Positions 1 through 10,869 of a stretch of 64,000 nucleotides of DNA are shown here, one piece after another. Below the pieces are notes generated by a model. It was not told the DNA's origin and made no database searches. It was given only the letters and a program-made list of their open reading frames with translations. The position numbers and the translations under genes were made by a program. Source of the DNA: Atherix ibis. Taxonomy: Eukaryota; Arthropoda; Insecta; Diptera; Athericidae. Numbering within the stretch: position 1 is the stretch's first letter; each line of letters starts with the position of its first letter. The stretch lies in contig OY282607.1 of NCBI GenBank assembly GCA_958298945.1, positions 33,823,000-33,886,999 of the forward strand. The letters are read 5' to 3'.

Positions 1-2640
1 CCTAAATGCTTTGAAGTCGATTTTCATCTGATGACATGTAAATTTGAGGCCTCATTTATGTGATTTATTATTCCAATTGATATTTTCATCTTGATTTATG
101 AAACTTTTTCGTCATTTATCGGAAGAAAAAAAATCCATAAATATAAAATAATATGTTACTATGGAAGGAAACATTTTTGGCAAATTAACTTTATCAGAAA
201 TTCAATGCTAAGAAAGTGTACTCATTCAAAAGTATTCAATAAAAATTTTCCATGGCAAATTGGAGTTCGAGTACAGACGATCACATAAGAGTTTATTACG
301 CAAAAATATATATCAATAAAAAGATAATAGAAAATATTTTAAAAAATACCTTATATAAAAGCTAAAGAAGTCTGTATAAAAATGCAATCAGACACATCTG
401 CCTGATATTATTTATTAAGATTGAAATTTTTTAGAGGAGACATCGGATTTTCAATATTGTGCAATCAACCATTCCAACATTGAAAACTTCAAATTCAGAT
501 ATTTTTTTATCATTTCCATCTACCCCTTCAGAAGCTCTTTCTTATTGACAATATAAAACGGGATATCAATTGAATTATATATGCACGATGGAATTTTTCG
601 ATATTATTCAAAAATATTGTCTTCAGGCTACAAATCGAATCCTTGCTTCCATACACTTATTAGTTGCTATACTTTAACGTTATCCAAGACTATATAAGGA
701 TTTACAGAAAAATTTCCAATCACCAACTTTGGTATAAAATTTAAATCATTCGAGCAGATGTTCATCAGATTAAGCCGAAAAAGCATAAATCTGATAAATT
801 TTCTGGTCCATAAAAAAATTAAATAAATTTCAAAATATTTTTCGTCCTTTTCGATATTTATCTTGGTATTTGGGAAATTATTTATAGACTCCACCACAAT
901 CGAAAAGTTACTGGTATTTGTCATTTAAATGGCCCGTGGTCAAATCAGCCTTTAAAAATTCATAGAAACACAAAAGCAGATTCACTTAAGCAGCTGTTTT
1001 TATTTTAAAAACGAGAGTCGGAAAGATTCTTTTTCAAGTGAATACTAATTTCACATATATAAAGAGCGTCATAGCTAGTACGATGTTCAATGAAACCAAC
1101 AAACTTCGGAAAAGCGCTTAACAAAACTAACTCAAAACTCAAAAAAACCTGCCAATAAGGAATAGTATTTTTGGGTATTTGAGCGACAACTTGTGGAGTC
1201 TTCACCATAAATTTTTGCCACTGTGTTTTCCAAATATGGCTCCGTGAGACTTATCACTTCTACCATAATTCAAATTACCGTTCCATGGGAAGCAAAATAC
1301 AGAGAAGACACTCAAAGCGGTCTCTGCAAGAAGCGCATGGCGGCATAAAATTTGAAAATTTACGTTTAATTTACAAATTTTAGAAGATCAGCAAAAATTG
1401 ACATTTTGAAAGAATAGATAGTGGCAGATTTGTATGGGAAAACGCTCATGGGGGGTGGGGGGGTTGTTTATATTTTTCTATTTTCTCTTTATAAATCTTC
1501 ACTCCGGGAGGAGCATTTTCAGTCGAAAGAACCATACTGCAAAATTCGCTAGATGCGCTCAAAGTAGTCACTTCAAACGCTTACAAGAAGTTTATGGAAG
1601 ATTGGCAGACTTTCATGACAATTATTTTTAAAGGCAGGCATGCTTGTAGGGTAGTATTCACTGACGATGTACATTAGGGAGGGGGGGTGTTCATTTGATC
1701 TAACTACTATCATCTTCGTACCCGAACATTACAACTAGTTTTATCGTGTCTGTTATGGAAATTTAGTTTTACTTGAGAGACCTCCAAAGAGTAAATGTTT
1801 CCCAAGGGGTAAAGGGCTGGGACAAGAGGTGGGAAGGTGAAAAAAGTGGAAGGTTATTAGTTTTAAAAAAATTGATGACGGTTGTTCTAGAGAAAAAAAT
1901 AAATACAAAAACAGACAGCAAAAAAAAAATCTGAAGACGATGCAGTTGAGAGATGAAGCAATCGTAGACCATAGTTGTGATCGAGGTGTTATTGGAACAC
2001 CAGCAGCCATATCCCCTATACCGCCATTGACAGTTATGGTTGGGTGTTGGCCATATCCATACTTATGGTAAAGACTTACCTTCTTTATTGATGACGAATC
2101 ATAGTGGTGAAAAACCGGATCGGAGCAGACACTTCAATAAAAAAAACGTTTAAAAAATGTTGATGAAAGTTAATCAGAGTTTTTAAATCTGATGAAAAAT
2201 TTATAATTCATTACAAAAACTATCCAATAACTAATTAATTTATTCAATATATTAATTTAAAAATTTATTTAATAGTATTTGTTGTATAAATTTCTACATT
2301 ATAATTATTATTGTTGATATCTATTTATTAATAGCTATCAACATATAATTAGAGTATGTAATTTTAATAATTTACAATGAAAACAATTATTTTTATAAAC
2401 AAAATGTAAGGTTTTTATTAAACTATATAAATAAGAAGTTTAAATGGAATTAAACAATAAAAAATAAAAATTATCAGCTTTTGCTTGGTCAGCAAATAAC
2501 TATAAATAATCGATTTTCTAAATATTAAACTATGAATGTGGGTCAGCAAAATAAGTGTTAAAAACATTTTTTTTCAAAACAGATTCTGATTAGATTATTT
2601 ACGATTTTGGTTCAGCTTAGAAATAAACATCTACTAATGC
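1..2640. other. AT-rich intergenic stretch, no gene seen
   Basis: No reading frame here resembles a protein I recognise; open frames are under 90 codons and low in complexity. The part at 1270-2110 is somewhat richer in G and C and holds two G runs near 1452-1467 and 1680-1687. I see no RNA gene or clear repeat. Confidence 0.5.
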
Positions 2641-2659
2641 TACGATAAGGCAATTCAAA

Positions 2660-2865
2660 AAATGCTCGAAATATTCATCCAATTGGACAAACTTTTAACA
2701 TCGATTACACCACTTGAGCAATGGACGAATTTTCGATACAGCTCGAACATTTTTATTCAATTCTTTGCAAGGATGATAAAATTCTCCGAGCAATGTTTTC
2801 ACATCGGCTCGATCAAAGTTAGCCCAATTAGAATTTGTTCCAACTACCATTAATAGATTAAATTT
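2660..2865 (-). repeat. Dispersed 'gctcgaac' repeat, partial copy 1
   Basis: This stretch matches, in reverse orientation, two parts of the longer copies at 9.87-10.86 and 26.44-27.13 kb. Positions 2660-2760 correspond to the reverse complement of about 27020-27115 (shared words such as gagcaatggacgaatt and agctcgaacatttttatt). Positions 2790-2865 correspond to the reverse complement of about 10735-10800 (shared ctcgatcaaagtt and agaatttgtt). It is therefore a shortened, inverted member of the same unnamed family. No coding sequence is seen in it. Confidence 0.6.
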
Positions 2866-3848
2866 CTGTTCAAACTTTATGATCTCACAGCTGTCAATTG
2901 TACTTTTAAATTCAATTGAAAAATAAACCAAATCATAATACAAATACTACCTGCTAGATTACATATTAATTAATTTCATATTAATCCAATACTACACCAT
3001 CCACCAGAAATTAAATTATAAATAGCTCTTTATTAATTTTAGTAAATAATATTAATGAAGTTTTTAATATCTAACCTGATATGTTACTTCCTTTTTGTAT
3101 CGAAATTATAACATTTTGATATGATTTAACATATGCGACCTCGACGAACAATTTAATTTAAGTTTAATTTTGGAACATTTGTTGGATATTTGAAATTGGT
3201 AAAAACTTTTCAGGAAATTAATTCAACATTTTACCGGTGATTTAATTAAAAACTTCAAAGTGGAAGAGTTTTTGAATTCAGATCCGAACCAATTACAATT
3301 TGTTTCAAATTAAATGCGAGCAATAAAAAATTCATACACTAAACAAATGACTGACTACTAGTGTGTGTAGTTGTCTGCAACCATTAATATTGTATGTATA
3401 AATTCTAAAAAACTAAGGGATGTGTTTTTCATATGATACGTGGGTGGGTATAGAAATATTTAGAACTCTATACTTGGTTATATTCCATTGTATAGTGTTT
3501 ACCATGTTGTTAATATAATAAACTGCAGCATTTGAAAAGCAATTAACACAAATATGAATAATTCTTTTATTTCTCTTATTCTTGTACAAAAATTTGACGT
3601 GTTTTTATTTCTCACTATATATAAACTGTATTTGGCTGGAAGCAAATCAAATTCAAAATTAATTTTCATCCATTGATATTCTCAACAATGTTCAACAACT
3701 CGTTTTTTATGTTTATTTGCTTACAACTTATTTTCATAATAAAATAAAATAATAAATTTTACTGATTTAGATTATTAAAAACTAGAACGTATAAGTAGTT
3801 TTTGGAATAAATAAAAAATATTCAATTTAAAAATCCCGCCTAAAATGT
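2866..3848. other. AT-rich intergenic stretch, nothing recognised
   Basis: Very AT-rich sequence with no frame that looks like a protein and no repeat that I can match elsewhere in the window. Confidence 0.5.
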
Positions 3849-3849
3849 T

Positions 3850-5111
3850 TTACTGTGAAGTTGGTCCTAATGTATACATAACTGTCACGTAGAGATTTGG
3901 CGCATTCTGTCAACTTGTACTCTGTGTGCAGCTATTGTTTTTGTGAGTCAGTGTGATGTCTGCTCTTCGATTTTTTATATGGAAACAAATATCGAACAAC
4001 GACTTTACCTGAAATTTTGTATTTCCAACAATAATACGTGTAGAATCGTTGTTAATGTTCGAACATAGTAGCATAAGAGAGGCAAAGATGACTTTTGAAT
4101 CTATTCACATCATTTTAGTTGATGTTTTAACCATGAAACGCTCTGCAACACGGTTCGTTCCGAAAGAGCTGAATTTTCTTCAAACAAATCATACCAAATA
4201 AGGCATGCTTAAAGAATAAACCAATAAAACTCATGATAACGGATGAATAAAAATGAGCTGAGATCATTAATGAAGCTACTGTAACTCTCCGGTCAGGATA
4301 TTCGTCATCCATACGGATTAAGTGTCCTGCCAACCATATCCTATTGAGCTTAATTTTATCCACAATTAGGTGGTCGCGGTAATGGTCCAGGATTTCGTTA
4401 ATAAATAGGTTCCGGAATCATTATCCTCAGGACGGGGCCCAAAAATTTGAAGGATCCTGTTCTCAAACGACTTGCCAGAGACCGTTGGGGATGTTAAATG
4501 ATTCCGAACTTCCTCAGATATATATAGATTTTTACCCTAGCTATGCTATATTTCAGCAGTATTTCCATCGAGTACCGCAGATAGAAAATTTGATATGTTA
4601 CTGATTTTTCTGTAGTGATGCCTTTTTGGTATGGGCCAAGAATTTTCTGGGCGAATGGGACTATCCTGCCTATTAATATAACACAAAATATCTTATAGAT
4701 GATCTATGGCTGAAATCGAAAAAAACCACGTCAAACCCCCTTGAAAATTAAAGTAATGTTGACTGTTTTCTTTAATTATTATCCCAGCATTATTAGGAGT
4801 TTAATGGGGAATGCTTTTCTGAAGTGGTCACATTTATGGCAGACCAATCCTTAGCTTTGGCGCGACCATAAAGCACCGTATCACACAGTAACAATTGTAC
4901 AAGAATTTTTTTTCAAAATATGCAAAGAATGCATCGCTGTATTCACTGATATGGTTGCATTTAACTTTTTTCTGATCCCCAAGGTAAAATTATCACTCCG
5001 TGAAAGATGTTTTGCGTCCATTGAAGCTATAAAGAGGAATTTGCAAAAACAGCTAAACGGGATACCAACATGTACTTATGAAAAGAGAAGATCAGTGGCA
5101 CTACTGCTACT
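3850..5111 (+). pseudogene. Old mariner transposase relic (M1), split by an insert and truncated
   Basis: A dead mariner-family transposase reading left to right. The N-terminal part starts at an ATG at 3979 (METNIEQRLYLKFCIS). After a frame change it continues to about 4197 with MKRSATRFVPKELNFLQ, the end of the DNA-binding half. About 500 bp then do not fit the family and include an RTE-like fragment on the other strand. The catalytic half resumes at about 4720 (KKPRQTPLKIKVMLTVFF), passes a DHKAPYH motif near 4868 that keeps the second aspartate, and reaches FNFFLIPKVKLSLR, where the usual third aspartate reads as asparagine. The first catalytic motif (GDE[ST]W) is missing. The last recognisable residues end at about 5090, a few bases before the younger mariner at 5119. 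Left terminus not located. Inactive, and clearly older than its neighbour. Confidence 0.8.
4200..4700 (-). mobile_element. RTE-like LINE 3'-region fragment inside mariner relic M1
   Basis: The sequence separating the two halves of M1. On the minus strand, 4285-4360 reads IKLNRIWLAGHLIRMDDEYP, the conserved stretch found near the C-terminus of many RTE-type LINE proteins (usual form: IKLNRLRWAGHV.RMD). Upstream on that strand, 4390-4485 reads SFENRILQIFGPRPEDN, which fits the preceding part of the same domain. The reading is interrupted and 5'-truncated. I could not define target-site duplications or the exact edges, so an insertion into M1 is inferred from the interrupted alignment. A related fragment lies at 48457-48810. 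Confidence 0.65.
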
Positions 5112-5118
5112 GGTATTA

Positions 5119-6359
5119 CGAGGGTCGTTCAATAAGTACTTAGAAAAAGATGGAAAAAAACTGTTGTTTTTAAAAAAAAAATTTATTTTTCAACATAATC
5201 TTCTTTTAGCTCTATACACTTTTCCAAACGTTTTTCCAAAATTTTGATCCCGTCCAAAAAATAGGATTTCGGAAGTTCTGCAAAATACTCATCCGTTTGA
5301 GCAATGACGTCCTCGTTGGAAGTGAACCGTCGTCCGCCAAGCCATTTCTTCAGATTGGGGAAAAGAAAATAGTCACTCGGGGCCAAATCTGGTGAATAAG
5401 CGGGATGCTGCAACAATTCCATTCTCAATTCCACAATTTTGGCCATGGAAACAGCGCAGTTGTGCACACGCGCATTGTCCTGATGCAAGAGGATTTTTTT
5501 CTTCTTCAGATGGGGGCGTTTCTCTTTGATTTCATCGCTCAACCGTTGCAATAACGACGCGTAATACGCTCCTGTTATTATTTTTCCTTTTTCCAAGTAG
5601 TCGATAAAAATGATGCCCTGCGAATCCCAAAAGACCGTGGCCATCACCTTGCCGTTCCTTGCCCATTCAACCTTGAAAATCCACTGTGATGATTGTCTCT
5701 TCGTTTCTGGAGTGTAGTAGTGTATCCAGGTTTCGTCCACAGTGATATATCGACGAAGGAATTCGGCAAGATTGCGATGAAAGAGTGCCAACATAGCCTC
5801 AGAGGCCACTGCACGATTGCGCTTATTCTCCTCTGAGAGCAAACGCGGCACTCATCTTGCCGAATTTGTTTTTACAGAAAATTTTTCATGCCAAATTGAA
5901 GCGACTGTACCTTGTGATATGCCCGTGGCCTCAACTAATTCGCGCACTTTAATTCGCCGATCGTTCACAATCAGATCGTGGATTTTGTCGATGATTTCAG
6001 GAGTAGACACCTCAACTGGGCGTCCTGAACGATGTTCATCTTTTGTGGATGAACGGCCACGTTTAAATTCATTCACCCAATTGTAAACCGTCGCAAACAC
6101 AGGTGCAGATGTGCCATGAACTGCATCCAACTCGGCTTTGATTTCTTTCGGGCTTAAGCCTTTCAAATGGAGATGTTTGATGACAGCCCTAAACTCGCTT
6201 TTTTCCATTGTTATGCACAAATAAATGTCGTTAACTTTAATCGACGATAGAAATTGACCTACGCTATGGATCGAGCTGAAATTTTGACAGTAAAAAATCT
6301 TTACCGACACTACGAGCGCAATTTCTTGGATTTTCTAAGGACTTATTGAATGACTCTCG
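5119..6359 (-). mobile_element. Full-length mariner element (M2), 1241 bp
   Basis: Complete mariner flanked by TA at 5117-5118 and 6360-6361. Its terminal inverted repeats of roughly 28 bp are imperfect: the left end begins cgagggtcgttcaataagta, and the right end, read inward, begins cgagagtcattcaataagtc. The length is close to the usual 1.25-1.3 kb for mariners. The transposase is on the minus strand and nearly intact, so this is one of the youngest insertions in the window. It lies directly at the broken 3' edge of the older relic M1. The right terminus is repeated just outside the element (6396-6493). Confidence 0.92.
5183..6208 (-). pseudogene. Mariner DD34D transposase, one in-frame stop
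   Basis: Encodes a mariner transposase, which would bind the inverted repeats, excise the element and insert it at TA sites in the nucleus. I chose the ATG at 6208 (MEKSEFRAVIKHLHLKGL) because the 34 upstream in-frame residues do not fit the family. Residues 1-118 form the helix-turn-helix DNA-binding half with an SGRPVEV linker. Residues 120-341 form the catalytic half, with D158 (TVDETW), D244 (LLHQDNAR) and D279 (YSPDLAPSDYFLFPN). D244 and D279 are 34 residues apart, the mariner DD34D signature. Codon 119 (5852-5854) is TGA, where related proteins usually have Trp in ARWVPRLL. The frame is the same on both sides, so one base change accounts for the break. The protein is a few residues shorter than the usual 345-350, probably from a small deletion near QWIFKVEWAR. 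As it stands it would yield only the DNA-binding half. Confidence 0.9.
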
Positions 6360-6493
6360 TAATATAAATATTCACTGATATTTTTTTGTTTTTAATTTAC
6401 CGATACTACGAGCGCAATTTCTTGGATTTTCTAAGGACTTATTGAATGACTCTCGTAATATAAATATTCACTGATATTTTTTGTTTTTAATTT
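6300..6493. repeat. 96 bp tandem duplication of the M2 3' terminus
   Basis: Positions 6300-6395 and 6396-6493 are near-identical copies. Each holds the outer end of the M2 right terminus (ctaaggacttattgaatgac then tctcg), its TA and about 35 bp of flanking DNA. They differ by one base near the start (gacact versus gatact) and by one T in a T run. The duplication must be later than the insertion of M2. Confidence 0.95.
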
Positions 6494-8180
6494 ATGCTCA
6501 ACATTTCGCTTGCAATTTTACTTAATTATAATATAATTAGTATTTTTCACGCTGTTCGATTTTCGAATCCAAAAATCGTTACTGCAAATTTTTTTATGTA
6601 ATTTTGAAACACAACTTTTGTCTACTAAACCCTTCAAAATATATAGAATTTCAGAGCCAGCCAATTATACAATAAAAATATAATTTTCATTTGGACCTCA
6701 TAAAAAGTTTACAAAGAATGAAATTTGCTGATTTTATATTGTTTAGATAAAATCAATAGCTTTAAATAAAATAATAATAATCAAAAAATAAAATAATAAA
6801 TTGAAGTAATTAGAAAATAGCTTCTGGCTATTTATAGGATCCACCATTATTATAACTGGATTAATAATAATCGATAAAATGAGTTAAAATCGAATACACC
6901 AACGCGCACAAATAGAAATGGCTTTACCTGTATTATTTGCTTCGATTATTAGATATTAGATATTTGTGAGTAGGGTTTGAAAAGCATTAATATTGTAGGC
7001 ATTTTGAGATTTTATATCTAAACTTAGCTATCAACAGCCCATTTCGATGCTGCTCCATTACATCCTGAGGCGATCGATAAAACATTTATCGTGTTAGCAC
7101 AGTCGTATCTAAAATGTCGCGATATAAAAATTATTGCATTTTATAGATATGGAAAATTGTTTGGGTTAAATTTAAAACGTTGACAGCATTTATAATTTAA
7201 AAGGATACTATTTTTCATATCTTGCCTTTTATTTCATGCTATGTGACCAGAAGGTCTAATGAAAGGATAGTACGATAAAGAACGCTTAATATACGACTGA
7301 ACTCGTATAATAAAATATTTTTACAATAGAGCTCGTCTAACATTAATTTTTATCGAGAAACATTTCGAAATGTTCTGTTAGAATTGTTCTAAAATGTCGT
7401 CTCTTAAGTTTCAATTTATTTTCGTACGTGATCCTAAATAAAAATTTTATTTCGATTTGGAAGGTTTCTTTAGTTTTTATATTATTCTTTCTTTTTAATT
7501 TTGCAACTTTTTGATAATTTAGTAATAAATCGTTTTGATAATTGAATTATTCCCCAATGGAAATGTGTTTTTAATTCCATACTGTCCAGTTTAGATGCGT
7601 TTTCAGTATTTATTGCACTCTAAATTAAAGCATTCACGAGATTAAGTTATTGTGGAAAAACAATCTCTAAGGATTATCTTAGCCAATTGGGGATTATTCG
7701 AAGGTTGATTTTCAAATAAATTCACATTCATATAAATTTTCTTTGAATTTATCATCTAATAGGTGTACTCGTATATACATCCTACATACATACATTTACT
7801 CATGTATAAATTAAATGCAGGATAATTGCTTTCGGTAAAGTTGGCAGAAGTTCCTTCGAGCTTGTAAGCCCACGTATCTAATGCGAAGAAACTACAAACT
7901 ACTTTAATACTAGTTCAAATTTATAGAAAATATTGTGTGAGTTTTTTTTTAAAGTTTAGCAATTTTAATAAATTTTTTATTTCCAAAGATTTTTCTTTAT
8001 ACATTTCTTAGAAGGAATTTCATATAATGCACACTATAAATATTTAAAAAATTGGTGAAATTTTATTCAAGCAATATTGAGCTAGAAATATTTACAAAAT
8101 TAGGGGTTGCCATTACTCTTTGAATTTCGTTAATATTTAATGATTCGAGTTGATTGTACAGATTTATGACCAATAAAAAG
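6494..8180. other. AT-rich intergenic stretch, nothing recognised
   Basis: No recognisable coding sequence, RNA gene or repeat. A short GC-richer island at about 7030-7130 has an open frame of about 25 codons without a known motif. Confidence 0.5.
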
Positions 8181-9480
8181 TTTTTATGTGTTTGCTTCCA
8201 ATTCAAGGCTGCATTTCAAAAGAAACTTTTCAAATTTGTTTAATGCGTGCAAATCTGCGTTATGGAGTCAGCTTTCTATTGTACAGTATTTGAAGAGGAT
8301 TGCATTTATGATGGCAACTGGAGATAGAATAGAGTTATGCCCCAAACCAAGGAAGATGAACAAATGCACAGCTATGCTAAGAGCAAGAGCAAACAGATAT
8401 TGTTGAACATTTCTGATTGTATTTGAATTGAGTCGTTTGTGTGGTGGAAAAAACAATTTCAACCCCTATACAACCCAGCCGCAAATTATCGAAATATTTC
8501 ATGCACCCCATTCGCAATTGTGTTCGTGTTACACGACATCGTGCAGTACTTACTGGGATCTGCAATCTACTAGTTAGAGGGAAGAAACTTAGTCCGTTCA
8601 ACTGTAACAAGAACTGTTGCAATATATCGCAGGGCTGCAATAGAGTAACACTGCAGTCAGTACAAGATAATGGACAACTTGTTGTCTTTTATGCGAAACC
8701 GTCTATTATCCTTGGAATTTTCTCGGTATAGTCCTTCGTTAAGGATATTCGTCATTCTGCCAACTCAATTCGAAGAATACCAAGTAAATAGGTGGAGGAA
8801 GTTCAAATATGTGCAGAGGATGACTCATTCAGGTGGAATCGACCCGCATTTAATATGGAGAATCTAGCACTAGCCATTGCCTTCTGCCAGCTTGCTGTCT
8901 GTATAAGAATCCAATTCAATATTTCATTTGAACATTGCCGCTCTAACACACCGATGGATTTACACATCGGTATCCGCACAGATCCATATACAGAGTCTAC
9001 ACTAAATTATTCCATATTCTATGTTTTTAGGGTGTTTTCATATTTTTAAGGGTTTGGCAATAGCATATGCCCACTTGATTGTCCTCGGTGAGTCATTCGC
9101 GGCACGCGTCCAGTTGGAAAAGTTCATTAAAGTTTCCAGATTTGTTGTCATACCCTAGGGAATATTACCATGGATACATTTGGTAGTAGTTATCTACTAA
9201 ATAAGCTAAAATTATTCAATGCAAAAATACGAAAACATACACGCACATGGGCATAGGCAATACGCTTATAATGCCAGATTGAACGCATTCATTAAGAATA
9301 AATACAAATTCCCGAAGGCTGATTAGGAGTTCTTAGTTCATTCGAATGGAAACTAATCAAATAATCAAGTTTGTATATCATTGCTTATGCATTGAACGTT
9401 CGAAATATAGAGAGAGACGGTACTATAGGACCAGGCCCACACGTATCGTAATATGATAACTGGAGACTATCTCGTTTTCA
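8181..9480. other. GC-richer unexplained region
   Basis: Less AT-rich than the DNA on either side. It holds several overlapping open frames of 64-96 codons on both strands (for example 8441-8731 plus and 8377-8640 minus), none resembling a protein or mobile-element domain I know. It could be single-copy regulatory DNA or a long-decayed element; the sequence alone does not decide. Confidence 0.4.
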
Positions 9481-9869
9481 TCTACGCATTATCGAGAATA
9501 GATTATTTACATAAATTTTCTTTCAGTTCCGAAATTAATCAATAGTTTTTACTATATTTTTGCTTTGTAATACAAACTAATATTTTTTAATTATTTTTTC
9601 TTCCAAATATTGTATGTATATGTACTCTTATCTAGTAATATGTACTTGATGATAAAGATTGTCTTTTGAAAATATCTGAATAAAAATACAAGATAAAATA
9701 GCAATTTATTAATTACAAGTATTTATCTTTTTAAAAATTAAAGAAAAAATAATAATTAGTTTATTCAAGATTGAAGAGCTAAAATGTGCAAATACTATTT
9801 TGAGTACACAAATCATCTTTGATTGAAAATTTTCTGATTATTTCCTTTTAATATTTTAAATTTTAATTC

Positions 9870-10860
9870 AGTGTCTCTTTAGCTACGATTGCACCATTCG
9901 AGAAATGCATCAAGCGGTGTAATGTATGACCGAACATACTGAACAAACACTTTCGCTCGATTGAGCATGTTCGAGACAAACCAAATATGGAGATTCCCTC
10001 GAATGGTGTGATCGCCTCAAATTGTTGATGCTCCATCATTTTAGGCAACGAGTTCAAATACGTAAAACTTATTCGAGCAGCTCATTCGAGCAGCGTGTTT
10101 GACCATCATTTTAGGCAACGAGTTCAAATACGTAAAACTCATTGAAAAAGCTCATTCGAGCAGCGTGTTTGAGCACGAACATAATTGCAAAATTGACATT
10201 TCGCAGTGTGATTTGTATATTGAAAATGGTTTGTTTTGCGTTTTGAAATTTTCAGATTGTTTCTTCACAAAAGAATGTAACGAAATATATGGTTCAACGA
10301 TGGCAGTGACATTGAATTGCCCAGTCTAGACATTGGCATATCTTGTTTAGACGATAAACAATTCTGTACAATTTCTGCTCGAAGTGATTGCCGCAACGAA
10401 GTTTCTATATATACTTTCCGTATGCACCGTCCTTACTGCGCTTCCCCTACCCGGATGCTTTGAGGGCTATGGCTCTTCGTAATTATCGCTTTCGCTATCG
10501 TCCAACATCAACCACATCGCTGCGACTACTGCTCCAATTGCCGCACTTCGTTTTCGTTGCTGCATTCTCTTGAATTATACTATTTTCGATTTTTTAAATA
10601 TATTTATCAATTTCTTTTTTAAATATATTTATCAACTGCCAAATGTATTGGACTGCAAAACGCAAAAATGACAATTGAAAATTGTTCATGAAACAAAACA
10701 AATGTCAAATGTCAAATGGATGATGAAAAAATGGTAGCTCGAACAAATTCTGATTGGGCGAACTTTGATCGAGCTCACATGTAATCACAGCTCGAAAATA
10801 ATTCGAGCAATTAGCCGAATTTGAGCCAATCTTTAGCTCTAATAATTTGATTATTTTTTG
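9870..10860 (+). repeat. Dispersed 'gctcgaac' repeat, longest copy (copy 2)
   Basis: About 1 kb, dense in the words ttcgagc and gctcgaa. It shares order and sequence with 26440-27130: gagcatgttcgaga, cctcaaattgt, cattttaggcaac, gacatttc followed by cagtgtgatttg, and acaatttctgctcgaagtga. Its right end (10735-10800) matches copy 1 in reverse. The inner parts look partly self-complementary: caaaacgcaaaa near 10658 against a ttttgcgttttg word near 10228. A fold-back or long-inverted-repeat element is a reasonable guess. No transposase frame is seen, so it is probably non-autonomous. The boundaries are approximate. Confidence 0.6.
10033..10172. repeat. 70 bp tandem duplication inside repeat copy 2
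   Basis: Positions 10033-10102 and 10103-10172 are two copies of the same 70 bp, starting ccatcattttaggcaacgag and ending cagcgtgtttga. They differ at a few bases, mainly attcgagcag versus attgaaaaag in the middle. Copy 3 at 26.6 kb has a single unit, so this is a local duplication. Confidence 0.93.
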
Positions 10861-10869
10861 AATTTGGAA

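Noticed and set aside
1450..1690. G-rich runs as possible quadruplex-forming sites
   Set aside because: The runs are single tracts (two places) without four closely spaced G blocks.
2092..2125. HSGEKP-like reading resembling a C2H2 zinc-finger linker
   Set aside because: No cysteine or histidine spacing of a zinc finger on either side; a single short word is chance.
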